Positions 27,851 to 36,357 of a DNA stretch of 64,000 nucleotides are shown in pieces. Source of the stretch: Chitinophagales bacterium. GTDB taxonomy: Bacteria > Bacteroidota > Bacteroidia > Chitinophagales > Saprospiraceae. Under the pieces are notes generated by a model. That model did not search any database. It was not told the origin of the DNA and worked only from the letters and a program-made list of their open reading frames with translations. The position numbers and the translations under genes were made by a program. Location: assembly GCA_013299105.1 (NCBI GenBank), contig JAAFJY010000037.1, positions 19,793 through 83,792 on the forward strand. The letters run 5' to 3'. The stretch's first letter is position 1. Each line of letters begins with the position of its first letter.

Positions 27851-28445
27851 ATGCCACGTTATCGTATCAATGACCAACATGGATTGAACTACCTTACTTG
27901 TACCATCGTAGGCTGGATTGACATTTTCACCAGAGCAGAATACCGCGACATTATAATCGATAGTTGGAAGTATTGCCAAGCATCCAAAGGTCTGCGGATT
28001 TACGCTTATGTGCTCATGAGCAACCACCTGCACCTGATCGCGAAGGCTGATGGAAATCAGGAGTTATCTGCCATATTGCGAGATTTCAAAAAGTTTACAG
28101 CCAACAAAATACTCGATATCGTTGAACATGGTAATGAAACCAGAAAAGAGTGGATGTTGCACATGTTTCGTCATTATGCACGTGTAAATGCCAATAACCG
28201 AGAATACCAGATTTGGACAAATAACAACCATCCAATTGAGTTGGTTTCACCTGAAGTGATTTGGCAAAAAGTAAGGTATGTTCACAACAATCCAGTGCGT
28301 GCAAAATCGGTGAAATCACCAGAGGAATCTTTACAGTAGTGCTCAAAATTACTATTCTGAAAACCAAGACTGCCTGTTAGAGGTGGACTTGTTAGCGACT
28401 TTTTTGCCGAATAGTGGCTATGTTTATGTGCCTAGTTTTGAGTGA
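27851..28445 (+). pseudogene. RAYT (REP-associated tyrosine transposase), frameshifted near its 3' end
   Basis: The open frame encodes 162 residues of a Y1/HUH single-strand transposase: H59-L-H61 within YVLMSNHLHLIAK, the helix RDFKKFTANKI, the WTNNNHPIEL segment, and Y143 in KVRYVHNNPVRAK, the likely nucleophile. It ends early at TAG 28337. The other frame continues directly (from 28332) as YSSAQNYYSENQDCLLEVD...YVPSFE to TGA at 28445, which is the usual RAYT C-terminus. Loss of two bases near 28328 would explain the break, since restoring them gives the familiar EEYLYSSAQNY. HUH and Tyr survive, so partial activity cannot be excluded. Flanking REPs are its probable substrate. Confidence 0.85.
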
Positions 28446-28459
28446 TAGTCAGGGTTTTA

Positions 28460-28512
28460 AAGCACGTCAGAGACGTGTATGTAATAGTACGAGTCTGGAG
28501 ACTCGTACCAGC
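28460..28512 (-). repeat. Right REP module
   Basis: CACGTC-AGA-GACGTG at 28463-28477, then a 22-bp perfect palindrome at 28487-28508 (half GTACGAGTCTG). Compared with the left palindrome, one base and its pairing partner both differ (A-T becomes G-C), so self-complementarity is kept. Confidence 0.85.
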
Positions 28513-28596
28513 GGCTTCGATGGTATGTTTGGGTAGTTTCTTGAGAATTTCGGTTTCAAAAAGTGTAATTGCTTGATTTTTATAAAAAAATAGATC

Positions 28597-28604
28597 TATC
28601 TTTG
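28597..28604 (+). promoter_or_regulatory. Promoter of the zinc phospholipase-like gene
   Basis: TATCTTTG with TTG 21 nt upstream, 33 bp before the ATG at 28638. It fixes the start, because the longer open frame from 28569 begins upstream of the promoter. Confidence 0.6.
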
Positions 28605-28637
28605 AATCTCCGCTGCACCCAGCAAATCCTTTTTACC

Positions 28638-29867
28638 ATGTCGAACCTTCGCCTTGTGCCGCTTTGCGGCCTGCTGGGAGTGCTGTGCTTGTGCGCATCC
28701 AAACCCGTCATCCAGCCCAAATGGGGCTTTTTTGGCCATCGCCGCATCAACCAGTTGGCGGTCTATGCCTTGCCGCGTGACTTGATTGGCTTTTACAAGT
28801 CACACCTGGAGTACATCTGCGCTCATGCAGTGGACCCTGACAAACGCCGCTATGCTGTCAAGCTAGAAGGTCCTAGGCATTTCATCGACTTGGACCAGTA
28901 TGGCTCCTCCCCTTTCGATGATTTGCCCCACAATTGGTCCAGAGCCCTGTTGAAGTACAGTCAATTCACTTGGGTTTCAGCGGCTGGAGATACCAGTATC
29001 TTGCACCGGGTAGGCGAAATAAAATGGTATCCCAGCAAAGGAAATGTCCTAAGAACGAGCGCAATTCACTACGATACACTGCCCTTATTCAAGCTTTTTG
29101 CACAATACTGCCTTCCCAATTACGGCGATGAAGCTTGGGTGCTACCCTTTGATTCATTGGCTGCTCGGCTCAAGTGGCCTTTGCTCGGCGGCCAATTGCA
29201 CATCGAAGAACACCTGAGTCAGCATGGCATTTTGCCTTTTCATTTGTGCAAAATGCAAGAAGCCCTGAGCGCCGCCTTCAAACGACACGACCAAGCCAGC
29301 GTTTTGCGCCTTTCAGCTGAAATGGGTCACTACCTTGGCGACGCACATGTGCCTTTGCACACCACCCGCAACTACAATGGCCAACTCAGTAACCAAGTTG
29401 GCATCCATGCTTTTTGGGAAAGCCGCATCCCTGAACTCTTTGCCGATGAACACTACGATTTTTGGGTAGGTACGGCCCAGTATTTGCATGATCCCGAAAC
29501 TTTTTTTTGGAAAACCATTTTAGATAGTCACCATTTAGTCGATTCTGTATTGCACATCGAACAGCGGTTGAGCAAAACTTTTCCCGCCGCTCAACAATAT
29601 GCTTGGGAGGAAAAAAATGGGCAAAGCATCCGAACCCAAAGCCGTCATTATGCAGCAGCCTATGAGCGAGCCCTTGATGGCATGGTGGAAGCCCAAATGC
29701 AAAAAGCAATCCGAGCTTTGGCCAGCACCTGGTATACCGCTTGGGTGGACGCCGGAAAACCCGCCTGGACAGCCTGGAAACAACGAACAATTGAATTGCA
29801 TACGGCAGACAGCCTAGTCAGCGAAACCAAGCACTTGGGCAGGCATAAAACCCGGGAACACGAGTGA
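28638..29867 (+). CDS. Zinc-dependent phospholipase C / S1-P1 nuclease-like protein
   Basis: 409 residues from the ATG at 28638. The N-terminus MSNLRLVPLCGLLGVLCLCASK is a probable lipoprotein or signal sequence. WGFFGHRRINQLAVYALP gives the N-terminal Trp and His zinc ligands of the phospholipase C/P1 nuclease fold, HFIDLDQYG the next Asp, and MGHYLGDAHVPLHTTRNYNG...GIHAFWESRIPELF the HxxxD and H...E ligands. The fold uses three zinc ions to cut phosphodiesters in phospholipids or nucleic acids; which one applies here cannot be told. Its promoter and first codons also exist as a broken copy on the other side of the RAYT unit. Confidence 0.85.
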   Translation: MSNLRLVPLCGLLGVLCLCASKPVIQPKWGFFGHRRINQLAVYALPRDLIGFYKSHLEYICAHAVDPDKRRYAVKLEGPRHFIDLDQYGSSPFDDLPHNWSRALLKYSQFTWVSAAGDTSILHRVGEIKWYPSKGNVLRTSAIHYDTLPLFKLFAQYCLPNYGDEAWVLPFDSLAARLKWPLLGGQLHIEEHLSQHGILPFHLCKMQEALSAAFKRHDQASVLRLSAEMGHYLGDAHVPLHTTRNYNGQLSNQVGIHAFWESRIPELFADEHYDFWVGTAQYLHDPETFFWKTILDSHHLVDSVLHIEQRLSKTFPAAQQYAWEEKNGQSIRTQSRHYAAAYERALDGMVEAQMQKAIRALASTWYTAWVDAGKPAWTAWKQRTIELHTADSLVSETKHLGRHKTREHE

Positions 29868-30169
29868 TTGGCAAGTAAATCAGGTACAGATTTTGCTTAA
29901 AAACTCGTTTAAACAAACAAATTACTAAGCCATGAACCTTATTTCTGTTAAAGTCAAAAAAAAATGCACGAAAACTTGCTGAATTGTCACAGAAATTTCA
30001 GACTTTAGCGCTACACAATTCATAGAGGTCTAACAGCAAATTTAGACCTCATTTATGCCTCCCATACCAAATAGTTTTTCAGTCCCATCCCATGAGCATA
30101 CCGACGCTAAAATCCCTGTTGGTGTAGTAGCATTTTATTCGTTGAGAAAATCCTCTAAATCTTTCGGTC

Positions 30170-30265
30170 ATGCTTATTTTACTCGTTACCGCCGTCGCAT
30201 TCGTTGCTGGAGCCTTGATCATTTCGTCTTTGAATCAAGCCACTCCTAGAAGTGTACGCAGATAA
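30170..30265 (+). CDS. Possible 31-residue membrane peptide
   Basis: ATG to TAA encodes a single hydrophobic helix (LILLVTAVAFVAGALIISSL) with a basic C-terminus (RSVRR), typical of small single-pass membrane proteins. No promoter box or ribosome-binding sequence is obvious, and there is no conservation evidence here, so this remains a weak call. Confidence 0.25.
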   Translation: MLILLVTAVAFVAGALIISSLNQATPRSVRR

Positions 30266-30293
30266 AGAAATTTACTTGCGTCCCCTCCTCTTA

Positions 30294-30425
30294 GTATTTG
30301 AGCTAAAACAAGGCAGACAAATTTGCTTTTGAGGTTTAGCAAAAAAGAACACAACTTCCTTTCATCCAGTTGTTTTTCTTTTTTCACTAAACCCAAATCC
30401 GTCCACCTTATTTTTTTACGCTCTC
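30294..30425 (-). repeat. Long imperfect palindrome, copy C
   Basis: A more diverged copy in minus orientation, 196 bp beyond the TonB-receptor stop, between convergent genes. The outer right arm reads GTCTGCCTTGTTTTAGCTC, so its pairing with GGTGGAC is weaker than in copies B, D and E. The inner arms are intact. Confidence 0.85.
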
Positions 30426-30494
30426 TTACTCGCCTTAAGCTAGCTGATGACAAATCTATTTCTTTTGCACTGAATACTTAAGGCAAAAAACAGC

Positions 30495-30537
30495 AAAACC
30501 AAGCATCCCTTCATTGTGGATGCTTGGTTTTTTTATT
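30495..30537. terminator. Strong bidirectional terminator
   Basis: AAAACCAAGCATCC (30495-30508) pairs perfectly with GGATGCTTGGTTTT (30518-30531) around a 9-nt loop, followed by TTTTATTTT on the plus strand. On the minus strand the tail is GGTTTTGCTGTTTTTT. It can end both convergent transcripts. Confidence 0.9.
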
Positions 30538-30547
30538 TTAGTTGACA

Positions 30548-30617
30548 TGTTGAAGGTTGAAGGGTTGAAAAGTAGGGCGTTCTCTTCAACTTTTCAACTT
30601 TTCAACTTTTCAACTCC
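30548..30617 (-). repeat. TTGAAAAG tandem array at TonB gene end
   Basis: Directly after the receptor stop the coding strand has GTTGAAAA three times in a row, and after a short gap the inverse orientation (TTTTCAACCCTTCAACC) follows, so the array can also fold back on itself. Confidence 0.75.
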
Positions 30618-30620
30618 TTC

Positions 30621-33008
30621 TCACTTATCAGATGTCCTGCGCTGCTCTTCGGAGGCACCACTCCTGCGGCGATCACCTTTTTTCAGGTACTGATTGCCAA
30701 AATTGTAAGTCAAACTCAAGCTTGCAATGCGCGTTTCCCACTGCGACTGGATGTCAGCGACGAATCCAGCATGGTTGATTTTACCGTTCCAATAGCGGAA
30801 GAAAATATCGTCCCAACTGAAATTGAAGTTGAGTTTGTTGTCAAAAAACTTCTTCTGTACACCCATGCTCACACTGTACAGGTGTTCTGATTTTTGAATA
30901 CCTTCAATCCCAGGGCCATTGTACCAGCCACCGATTTCCACTTTCCAATCCTTGGGTAAGGTGTAGGTGCCTTGCAAAAAGGCCGTAACATTCCAGCGGC
31001 CTTGGTCGTACAGCTCAGAGAATACCTCTGAAGTGTACTTGTTGTGATACACCATCACGCCACCGTAACCGTCCAGTTTTTTCACAAAACTCAAAGGAAA
31101 AAACAAGCTACCTCCGATGCGCTCAAAAGTGGCCAGGTTGTCGTCGATGCCAAAACCAATGCCCGTACTCACATCTTGTTGGGTAATCATTTGGATGACG
31201 TTATTGGTTTTGGAATATTCCAGGCTAAAGAAAGGCTGGTTGTCGTAAGTCAAGGAAGCCTTGTAGCTGTCCGTCAACTCAGGCCGCAGGAAGGGGTTCC
31301 CTTTGCGGTAAGTGTAGGGGTCCAAAAACTGCACAAAGGGGTTGAGGGAGTTGTAATTGGGGCGATTGATACGGCTGCTGTAAGCAAGGTTTGCACCCAG
31401 TTTGCCTGCTACTGGGGCGGAAATGCTCAAACTAGGAAACAAACGGGAAATGCGGCGATTTTGAGTTGAATCCAGGGTCACTGAATAGCCCGAAGACAAA
31501 GAGTTTTCATAGCGCAGGCCAAATTGGGCCTCAATTTTGTTGATTTTGAGGTTTCCGCTCAAATAGGCCGCCGAGATTTCTTCGGTAAAAATGAAGTAGT
31601 TAGAGAACTTAGGGTCGTTTTGCCATACATTTTCCAGAAAAACTGTGGCTTGCAGGTCGTTGTCTACCACCGCGTGGCTGTACTTGAGGCCTGTTTCCAA
31701 TTTCAAAGCTTTGCCGATAGGCTTCACATAATCCAAGCGGTAAGCTTCGATACCCGTTTTTCCGGGTTGCTTTTGGAGGCGATTGGGATAATCCCCGGTT
31801 CCTGCTTGCAACTTGGTTTCCAGGGTGTTTTGCACATTCCGGCCGTAGCGATTGATACTGAAGTCGGCGCTCAATTTTTGACCGGAAGTGTCAATTTTGA
31901 ATTCGTAATAGGCATCACCATTCACAAACCCACTGCGGCGGCGCACAGTATTGGTGGTCAACAATTCAGCACGGGCTTTTTCCAGGTCGTTCAAAGCCAG
32001 AATGGAGGTCAAATTTTCGTTTACCACCCGGTTCGAGGCACCGAGGGTATTGACTGAAGCACCAATGGTTTGGCGCTGATCCAGGTAATAATCGATACCT
32101 GTTTTGAAATTGAGCGAATAGGGTTTGAAGGGCTGGTCATTGGACTGGCGAAACAACTCATTGCCTACCTGGCGATCGAGCAACAAGCGCTCAAAGCCCG
32201 TGCGGTGGTTAAAGGCCAGCAAATTGGTCAGGTTGACCTTGTTTTTGCGATAATTGATCGAACCCGATGCGCGATATTTCCAAAAACGGCCTACTCCACC
32301 ACCCAGGGTAATATTGCCATTGGTGCCCAACTTGATGTTGCGCTTGAGGATGATGTTCAACACCGCGCCAGTACCCTGGGCGTCATATTGTGAGCCAGGC
32401 TGGCTGATAACTTCGATGCGATCAATGTTGGCCGAGGGCATGTCGCGCAGCAGACTCTGCATATCCATGTACTGGGTTGGACGACCATCAATGAGAATGG
32501 TCAGGCCCGATTGCCCTGCCAGACTGATGCGGTCATTGACCACGATCATGCCAGGTACTTTGCGCAAAACATCCAGTACGCTGCCGCTTTGAGCAGTCAG
32601 GCTATTGGCCACATTTACAATCATGGTCCCCGCTCTTTGCTCCAAGAAGGGCTTGCGGGCTACGATTTGAGCAGTGGCCAGGGTCTGGGCCGCTACTTCC
32701 AAGCGAATATCGGGCAAGGTTTTGATACTGCCATCCAAGTTTAGGTTCTGGAACTGGTCGCCATATCCCAGCATTACTACTTTCAACAGGTATGCGCCAT
32801 TGGGTACTTCGGCCATTTCAAAGTGCCCATCGTCTTCCGAAATGGCCGCTTTGACCAAGCTGGAGTCAGTAGTTTTAAGTACCAGGACGTTGGCGTAAGC
32901 CAGGTTTTGGCCTTTTTCGTCGAGAATTTTTCCTTCTACCTTGCTGGTTTGGGAAAAAAGAGAACAGCATAGCAGGAGTGCACTGCCAAGGGTCAGAAAA
33001 TGTTTCAT
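30621..33008 (-). CDS. TonB-dependent outer-membrane receptor
   Basis: 795 residues. The signal peptide (MKHFLTLGSALLLCCSLFSQ) is followed by a CarboxypepD_reg-like beta-sandwich (about 22-110, VEGKILDEKGQNLAYANVLVLK...GAYLLKVVMLGYGD). Next is the plug (about 130-215, SGSVLDVLRKVPGMIVVNDRISLAGQ...IDRIEVISQPGSQYDAQGTGAVLNI) and a beta-barrel of the OMP_b-brl_3 type. The C-terminus (SLSLTYNFGNQYL) is followed by an unusual polar tail KKGDRRRSGASEEQRRTSDK. Substrate unknown. No SusD-like partner is adjacent, so it is not a typical polysaccharide-utilisation pair. Confidence 0.92.
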   Translation of the reverse strand: MKHFLTLGSALLLCCSLFSQTSKVEGKILDEKGQNLAYANVLVLKTTDSSLVKAAISEDDGHFEMAEVPNGAYLLKVVMLGYGDQFQNLNLDGSIKTLPDIRLEVAAQTLATAQIVARKPFLEQRAGTMIVNVANSLTAQSGSVLDVLRKVPGMIVVNDRISLAGQSGLTILIDGRPTQYMDMQSLLRDMPSANIDRIEVISQPGSQYDAQGTGAVLNIILKRNIKLGTNGNITLGGGVGRFWKYRASGSINYRKNKVNLTNLLAFNHRTGFERLLLDRQVGNELFRQSNDQPFKPYSLNFKTGIDYYLDQRQTIGASVNTLGASNRVVNENLTSILALNDLEKARAELLTTNTVRRRSGFVNGDAYYEFKIDTSGQKLSADFSINRYGRNVQNTLETKLQAGTGDYPNRLQKQPGKTGIEAYRLDYVKPIGKALKLETGLKYSHAVVDNDLQATVFLENVWQNDPKFSNYFIFTEEISAAYLSGNLKINKIEAQFGLRYENSLSSGYSVTLDSTQNRRISRLFPSLSISAPVAGKLGANLAYSSRINRPNYNSLNPFVQFLDPYTYRKGNPFLRPELTDSYKASLTYDNQPFFSLEYSKTNNVIQMITQQDVSTGIGFGIDDNLATFERIGGSLFFPLSFVKKLDGYGGVMVYHNKYTSEVFSELYDQGRWNVTAFLQGTYTLPKDWKVEIGGWYNGPGIEGIQKSEHLYSVSMGVQKKFFDNKLNFNFSWDDIFFRYWNGKINHAGFVADIQSQWETRIASLSLTYNFGNQYLKKGDRRRSGASEEQRRTSDK

Positions 33009-33245
33009 ATAACAGTCGGGTGATTTGTAGGAAAATCAGTTGTGCAAACATCGCACTAAAAAATAGTACGACACATTAACTTAGGTAAGTTCCGGTTTTC
33101 AATCTACCAACAAGGATATTTGAAGGATGAAATGGACCAGTGTTTACCCCTATTCGATGTGTGTTTTTTTCAAAAAAAACGTTCAAAAGCGAACAATGCT
33201 TCCTAAAAGAAGACCCTTCGGAAGCTTTGTCAATCTACTTTTGTG

Positions 33246-35030
33246 CTATTTCAATACCTTCAATTTTTCCTTCAAGTACTCGTCATTGGGCGCTTTGGCC
33301 AAGGCTTTTTCATAAAATGCCTTGGCTTGCTTTTTATCATTACTCAAATCATAATAATCTCCCCAACGAGTGAGCACAATGGCCGATTGGGGAAATTTTT
33401 CGATCGCGACTTCTAAAATAAGCTTGGCGGCGGGCAGGTCCTTGACCCGCTCATAAGCCAGGTAAGTGATTTGGCTTTCATCAAGCTCCATTTTGCGGAG
33501 CAAGTTTTTTGCCTCGTCCATGCGGCGGGCGGTCAGCAATTCTGAAAAACTCAGCTCGCTGTCCTGCATACGCAACCAGGGTTCTTTTGCATAAATACTT
33601 TGCAAGCTGATGACCTCACCTTTTTCATTGCGCTTGAAAAAACCCTTGATTTTATAATCCGAAAAAACAATGCTGTCATTGCCAATCGGGTAACAAAGGA
33701 TGTCTTTGCCACCATTGAATTGCTCTACCAAGTAAGGCCCTTCGCGGCGAATGCTGATGACCACGTCTTTGTCTTGGCGATAACGGCCCACGTATGCGTT
33801 GAGGGTTTGATCGTCCACTTGGGCTACTTTAACCGGAGTAGGCAAAAAATTATGCCATTGGTAAGTCTTGGCCACCGCCCTGATGATTTCTTTGCCTAAG
33901 GCATTGAAGTCATCACCTGAATTGAGAAGTACAACTACACCATAACCCTCACTCAGGTTGCCGATCGAAAAGGCAGTAAAGCCCGCATTGACACCGTCAA
34001 ACATAAAGTAAATACCTTTGTCACTTTTGTTGTCTTTGCGTTGCAGCAAAAAAGGGCCCACTGCAATTTCTTCTTTGAACTCCCCCTCGCTCACTTGGGC
34101 CTGGGGTTGCATCATTTCGTGCAGCATTTCCTTGGACAAAATTTGACCTTTGCCGCGATAGGACTGCTGTAAGTCGATTAAAAACTTGGCCAAGTCACCA
34201 GCGGTGGTGTACAAACCTGCCGCTGCCTGTTGTGGATAAACATAAGGTGTACCCGCGTACCAAGTCGCGCCAGAATATCCCCAAGATGCCTTGGCAGCGT
34301 ATTTGGCCGACAAAGGTTGCTCAAAAGTGGCGTTGGGCATGCCCAGTTTGTCAAAAACCATTCTGCGCATCAATGGCTCAAAGGCTTGCTTTGATTGGTC
34401 CATCATGGCCATTTGGGCAATCAAACTACCGCCCCCTGAATATTGAAAGCCCGTTTTGGGTTCCTTGATCACCCCTATCCCTCTGGAACCTGCATTGGGT
34501 TTGCCGGATAATATGTCGACGATACTAGGCAGTTCCTTTTGATCAGCCGGAAAACCCCAATAAGCCGATTGCGAAGTCCCGCCCGTGTGACTGAGCAACA
34601 TGCGCAGGGTCACGGGTGTTTTTTTGGTAAAATCGTTGTCCTTCAGCTTCCAGGACTGCAAGTAGTTGTTGATGGGCTCGTCAAGCTTTAGTTTTCCATC
34701 CTGTACCATGCGCAGGGCTGCCGCAGCCATGACCATTTTGGAAATAGAGCCCGCTGAAAGCATGGTCTCGGTGCTCATCGGCACTTTGCGCAGGGTATCG
34801 GCCCAACCGTAGGCTTTGACCCATTCTACCTTGAAGTCATTGATGACTGCAATCGACGCGCCCTGTACCTTGTGGTACTTCATGCGCTCAAGAAGATTCC
34901 AAGGTTTGAATCCCTCCGCCTCCACGTAAGGGATGAGGTTGTTTTCGACGGCCAGAATGCGGTTCTCCACATTTTGAGCAGAAAGGCAGCTTGCAAAAAG
35001 CAAAGCAAAAAATAACAGCGGTGATTTCAT
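33246..35030 (-). CDS. Exported class-C beta-lactamase-fold serine hydrolase with C-terminal repeats
   Basis: 594 residues with signal peptide MKSPLLFFALLFASCLSAQ. The penicillin-binding/AmpC fold is shown by S95-I-S-K98 in SAGSISKMV and Y197-S-G in FQYSGGGSLIAQ. RMLLSHTGGTSQ and GPFLLQ...GVNAGFTAF add support. After the hydrolase (to about 385) comes a beta-rich lipocalin-like segment (400-490), and then TPR-like helices (about 500-590, AIVLTRWGDYYDLSNDKKQAKAFYEKALAKAPND). Such proteins are usually esterases or D-amino peptidases of unknown substrate. The AraC-type regulator gene lies 97 bp upstream on the same strand, so regulation by it is plausible but unproved. Confidence 0.88.
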   Translation of the reverse strand: MKSPLLFFALLFASCLSAQNVENRILAVENNLIPYVEAEGFKPWNLLERMKYHKVQGASIAVINDFKVEWVKAYGWADTLRKVPMSTETMLSAGSISKMVMAAAALRMVQDGKLKLDEPINNYLQSWKLKDNDFTKKTPVTLRMLLSHTGGTSQSAYWGFPADQKELPSIVDILSGKPNAGSRGIGVIKEPKTGFQYSGGGSLIAQMAMMDQSKQAFEPLMRRMVFDKLGMPNATFEQPLSAKYAAKASWGYSGATWYAGTPYVYPQQAAAGLYTTAGDLAKFLIDLQQSYRGKGQILSKEMLHEMMQPQAQVSEGEFKEEIAVGPFLLQRKDNKSDKGIYFMFDGVNAGFTAFSIGNLSEGYGVVVLLNSGDDFNALGKEIIRAVAKTYQWHNFLPTPVKVAQVDDQTLNAYVGRYRQDKDVVISIRREGPYLVEQFNGGKDILCYPIGNDSIVFSDYKIKGFFKRNEKGEVISLQSIYAKEPWLRMQDSELSFSELLTARRMDEAKNLLRKMELDESQITYLAYERVKDLPAAKLILEVAIEKFPQSAIVLTRWGDYYDLSNDKKQAKAFYEKALAKAPNDEYLKEKLKVLK

Positions 35031-35127
35031 GTTCGTGTGTTTTTATGGGGCAAAACTCAACAAATCGGGCTCCTCCAGCGCCCCAGATTATAATTTGGGG
35101 CAAAGAGTGGGGCGTTTTTAAGTATTT

Positions 35128-36177
35128 TTAGTTCATTTCCGCCATTTCTTCCAAAAAATCCTTGGGTGCTTTTCCGGTGATTTTGCGAAAGGCGCGATTA
35201 AAGGTGTTTTTGGAATTGAATCCACAGTCCAGGGCTAGGGCCAAAAAGGTGAGTTGCAGATGGTCTCCCTTTTGCAAACGTTGGATAAAATGCTCCACCC
35301 GGTACTTGTTCACAAAATCATTGAAGGAGAGCCCCAGTCCAGCATTGATCGCTTGGGATACTACGCTGGTATTGAGTTTTACTTGTTGGGCCAAATCGGC
35401 CAGGCTCAGTTCGGGGTCGAGGTACAGCTTTTCTTCTTCCACTACTTTAACAATGGCCTTTAGGTGCTCAGGATTGACTTCGCTGCGCGCAATTTTGACT
35501 TGCTGGGCCTTTTTTTCTTTGAAATAGGCGCTCAAACCCAACCAATAGGTGAAAATGGGAATCGCATACTGGATCAGGTAAAAACGCGGTGCGGTAGCGG
35601 GAAGGTACAAAAAATTGATCAGTGGATCAATGAAAGCCAGGATAAAAAACCCTGCTAAAAAATAGATAAATCGACGCAAACGCAGTTGTTCCAAACGAAG
35701 GGCTTCATTGCTGCGGTACAGGTAAACAAACACCAAAATGATCCCAACATACACATCCAAGTAACGGGTTAAGGGCTTGTGCACATTGAACCAAAACCAG
35801 GTTTTAAAATCCAGACTTTGTGCCACAATCAGGCTGTAGAACAAAAACTGGATCAACACAGGTAAAAAATGCCAACGGTGTTTTGGCTCAAAAACGAAAT
35901 TTGAGTCTTGTAAACGCTTCAGGTAAAAATACAACAATGGCCCATAAGCCCAGGAGTAGAACAAAGGGGCAAAATACAGTTGGTGGTGATCACGGTAAAT
36001 GCCTGTGCTGGTAAAAAAACTATCCAATGTCTGGGCCGTCATGGCCAATACCAGGCAGCCTAACCAGAAATTGTGCCTGGCCTCAGTGCTGGAACTAAGC
36101 AACAAAATTCCTGTGGTAAGGCCATGTACCAAAACCAGAAATTGAACCAATACAATCGGATTGAAATCAATTTGCAT
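35128..36177 (-). CDS. AraC-family regulator with membrane-embedded N-terminus
   Basis: 349 residues. About seven hydrophobic segments occupy residues 8-225 (VLVQFLVLVHGLTTGILLL, FWLGCLVLAMTAQTL, IILVFVYLYR, FIYFLAGFFILAFI and others). The C-terminal ~100 residues are an AraC/HTH_18 double helix-turn-helix: LSLADLAQQVKLNTSVVSQAINAGLGLSFNDFVNKYRV, then LTFLALALDCGFNSKNTFNRAFRKITGKAPKDF. This 7TM-AraC layout is frequent in Bacteroidota and likely senses a membrane or periplasmic signal. Target genes unknown; the serine hydrolase just downstream is the first candidate. Confidence 0.92.
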   Translation of the reverse strand: MQIDFNPIVLVQFLVLVHGLTTGILLLSSSTEARHNFWLGCLVLAMTAQTLDSFFTSTGIYRDHHQLYFAPLFYSWAYGPLLYFYLKRLQDSNFVFEPKHRWHFLPVLIQFLFYSLIVAQSLDFKTWFWFNVHKPLTRYLDVYVGIILVFVYLYRSNEALRLEQLRLRRFIYFLAGFFILAFIDPLINFLYLPATAPRFYLIQYAIPIFTYWLGLSAYFKEKKAQQVKIARSEVNPEHLKAIVKVVEEEKLYLDPELSLADLAQQVKLNTSVVSQAINAGLGLSFNDFVNKYRVEHFIQRLQKGDHLQLTFLALALDCGFNSKNTFNRAFRKITGKAPKDFLEEMAEMN

Positions 36178-36328
36178 AAAAACTACTGTCCTTGATTTTG
36201 CACAAAGATGTGAAAATGCCAGTTTTTGACTTCCTAAAAAAGTCTAAAAAGGAGAATGCTGATCTTGAACTACAAAAATTGCTGAAAGTTTAAGGCAAGG
36301 GCTTTTTTATGCTACCATAATATATGAC

Positions 36329-36336
36329 TAACTTTG
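36329..36336 (+). promoter_or_regulatory. Promoter -7 box for MFS gene
   Basis: TAACTTTG matches TAnnTTTG. It overlaps the TTG that would be the furthest upstream start, so translation must begin at the ATG 36358. Confidence 0.5.
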
Positions 36337-36357
36337 CCGCTCTCGAAACTTCCATTC

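Larger units (their letters stand above)
27754..28512. mobile_element. REP-flanked RAYT transposase unit
   Basis: Two inverted REP modules of about 53 bp frame a REP-associated tyrosine transposase gene. Both ends read GCTGGTAC inward. Each module has two palindromes. The unit lies between the truncated and the intact copy of the same gene start, so its arrival is tied to that duplication. Confidence 0.75.
29868..30620. other. 753-bp convergent intergenic region
   Basis: Contains a GAGGTCTAA/TTAGACCTC hairpin (30025-30050), a possible 31-codon hydrophobic peptide (30170-30265), long-hairpin repeat copy C, an 8-bp inverted repeat GCCTTAAG/CTTAAGGC (30433-30484), a strong terminator and a TTGA-type array. 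No full-size gene. Confidence 0.5.

Noticed and set aside
27682..27873. 63-codon frame starting MSNLRLVPLCGLLGM
   Set aside because: It is the duplicated first codons of the phospholipase-like gene running into REP sequence. Treated as a repeat, not a gene.
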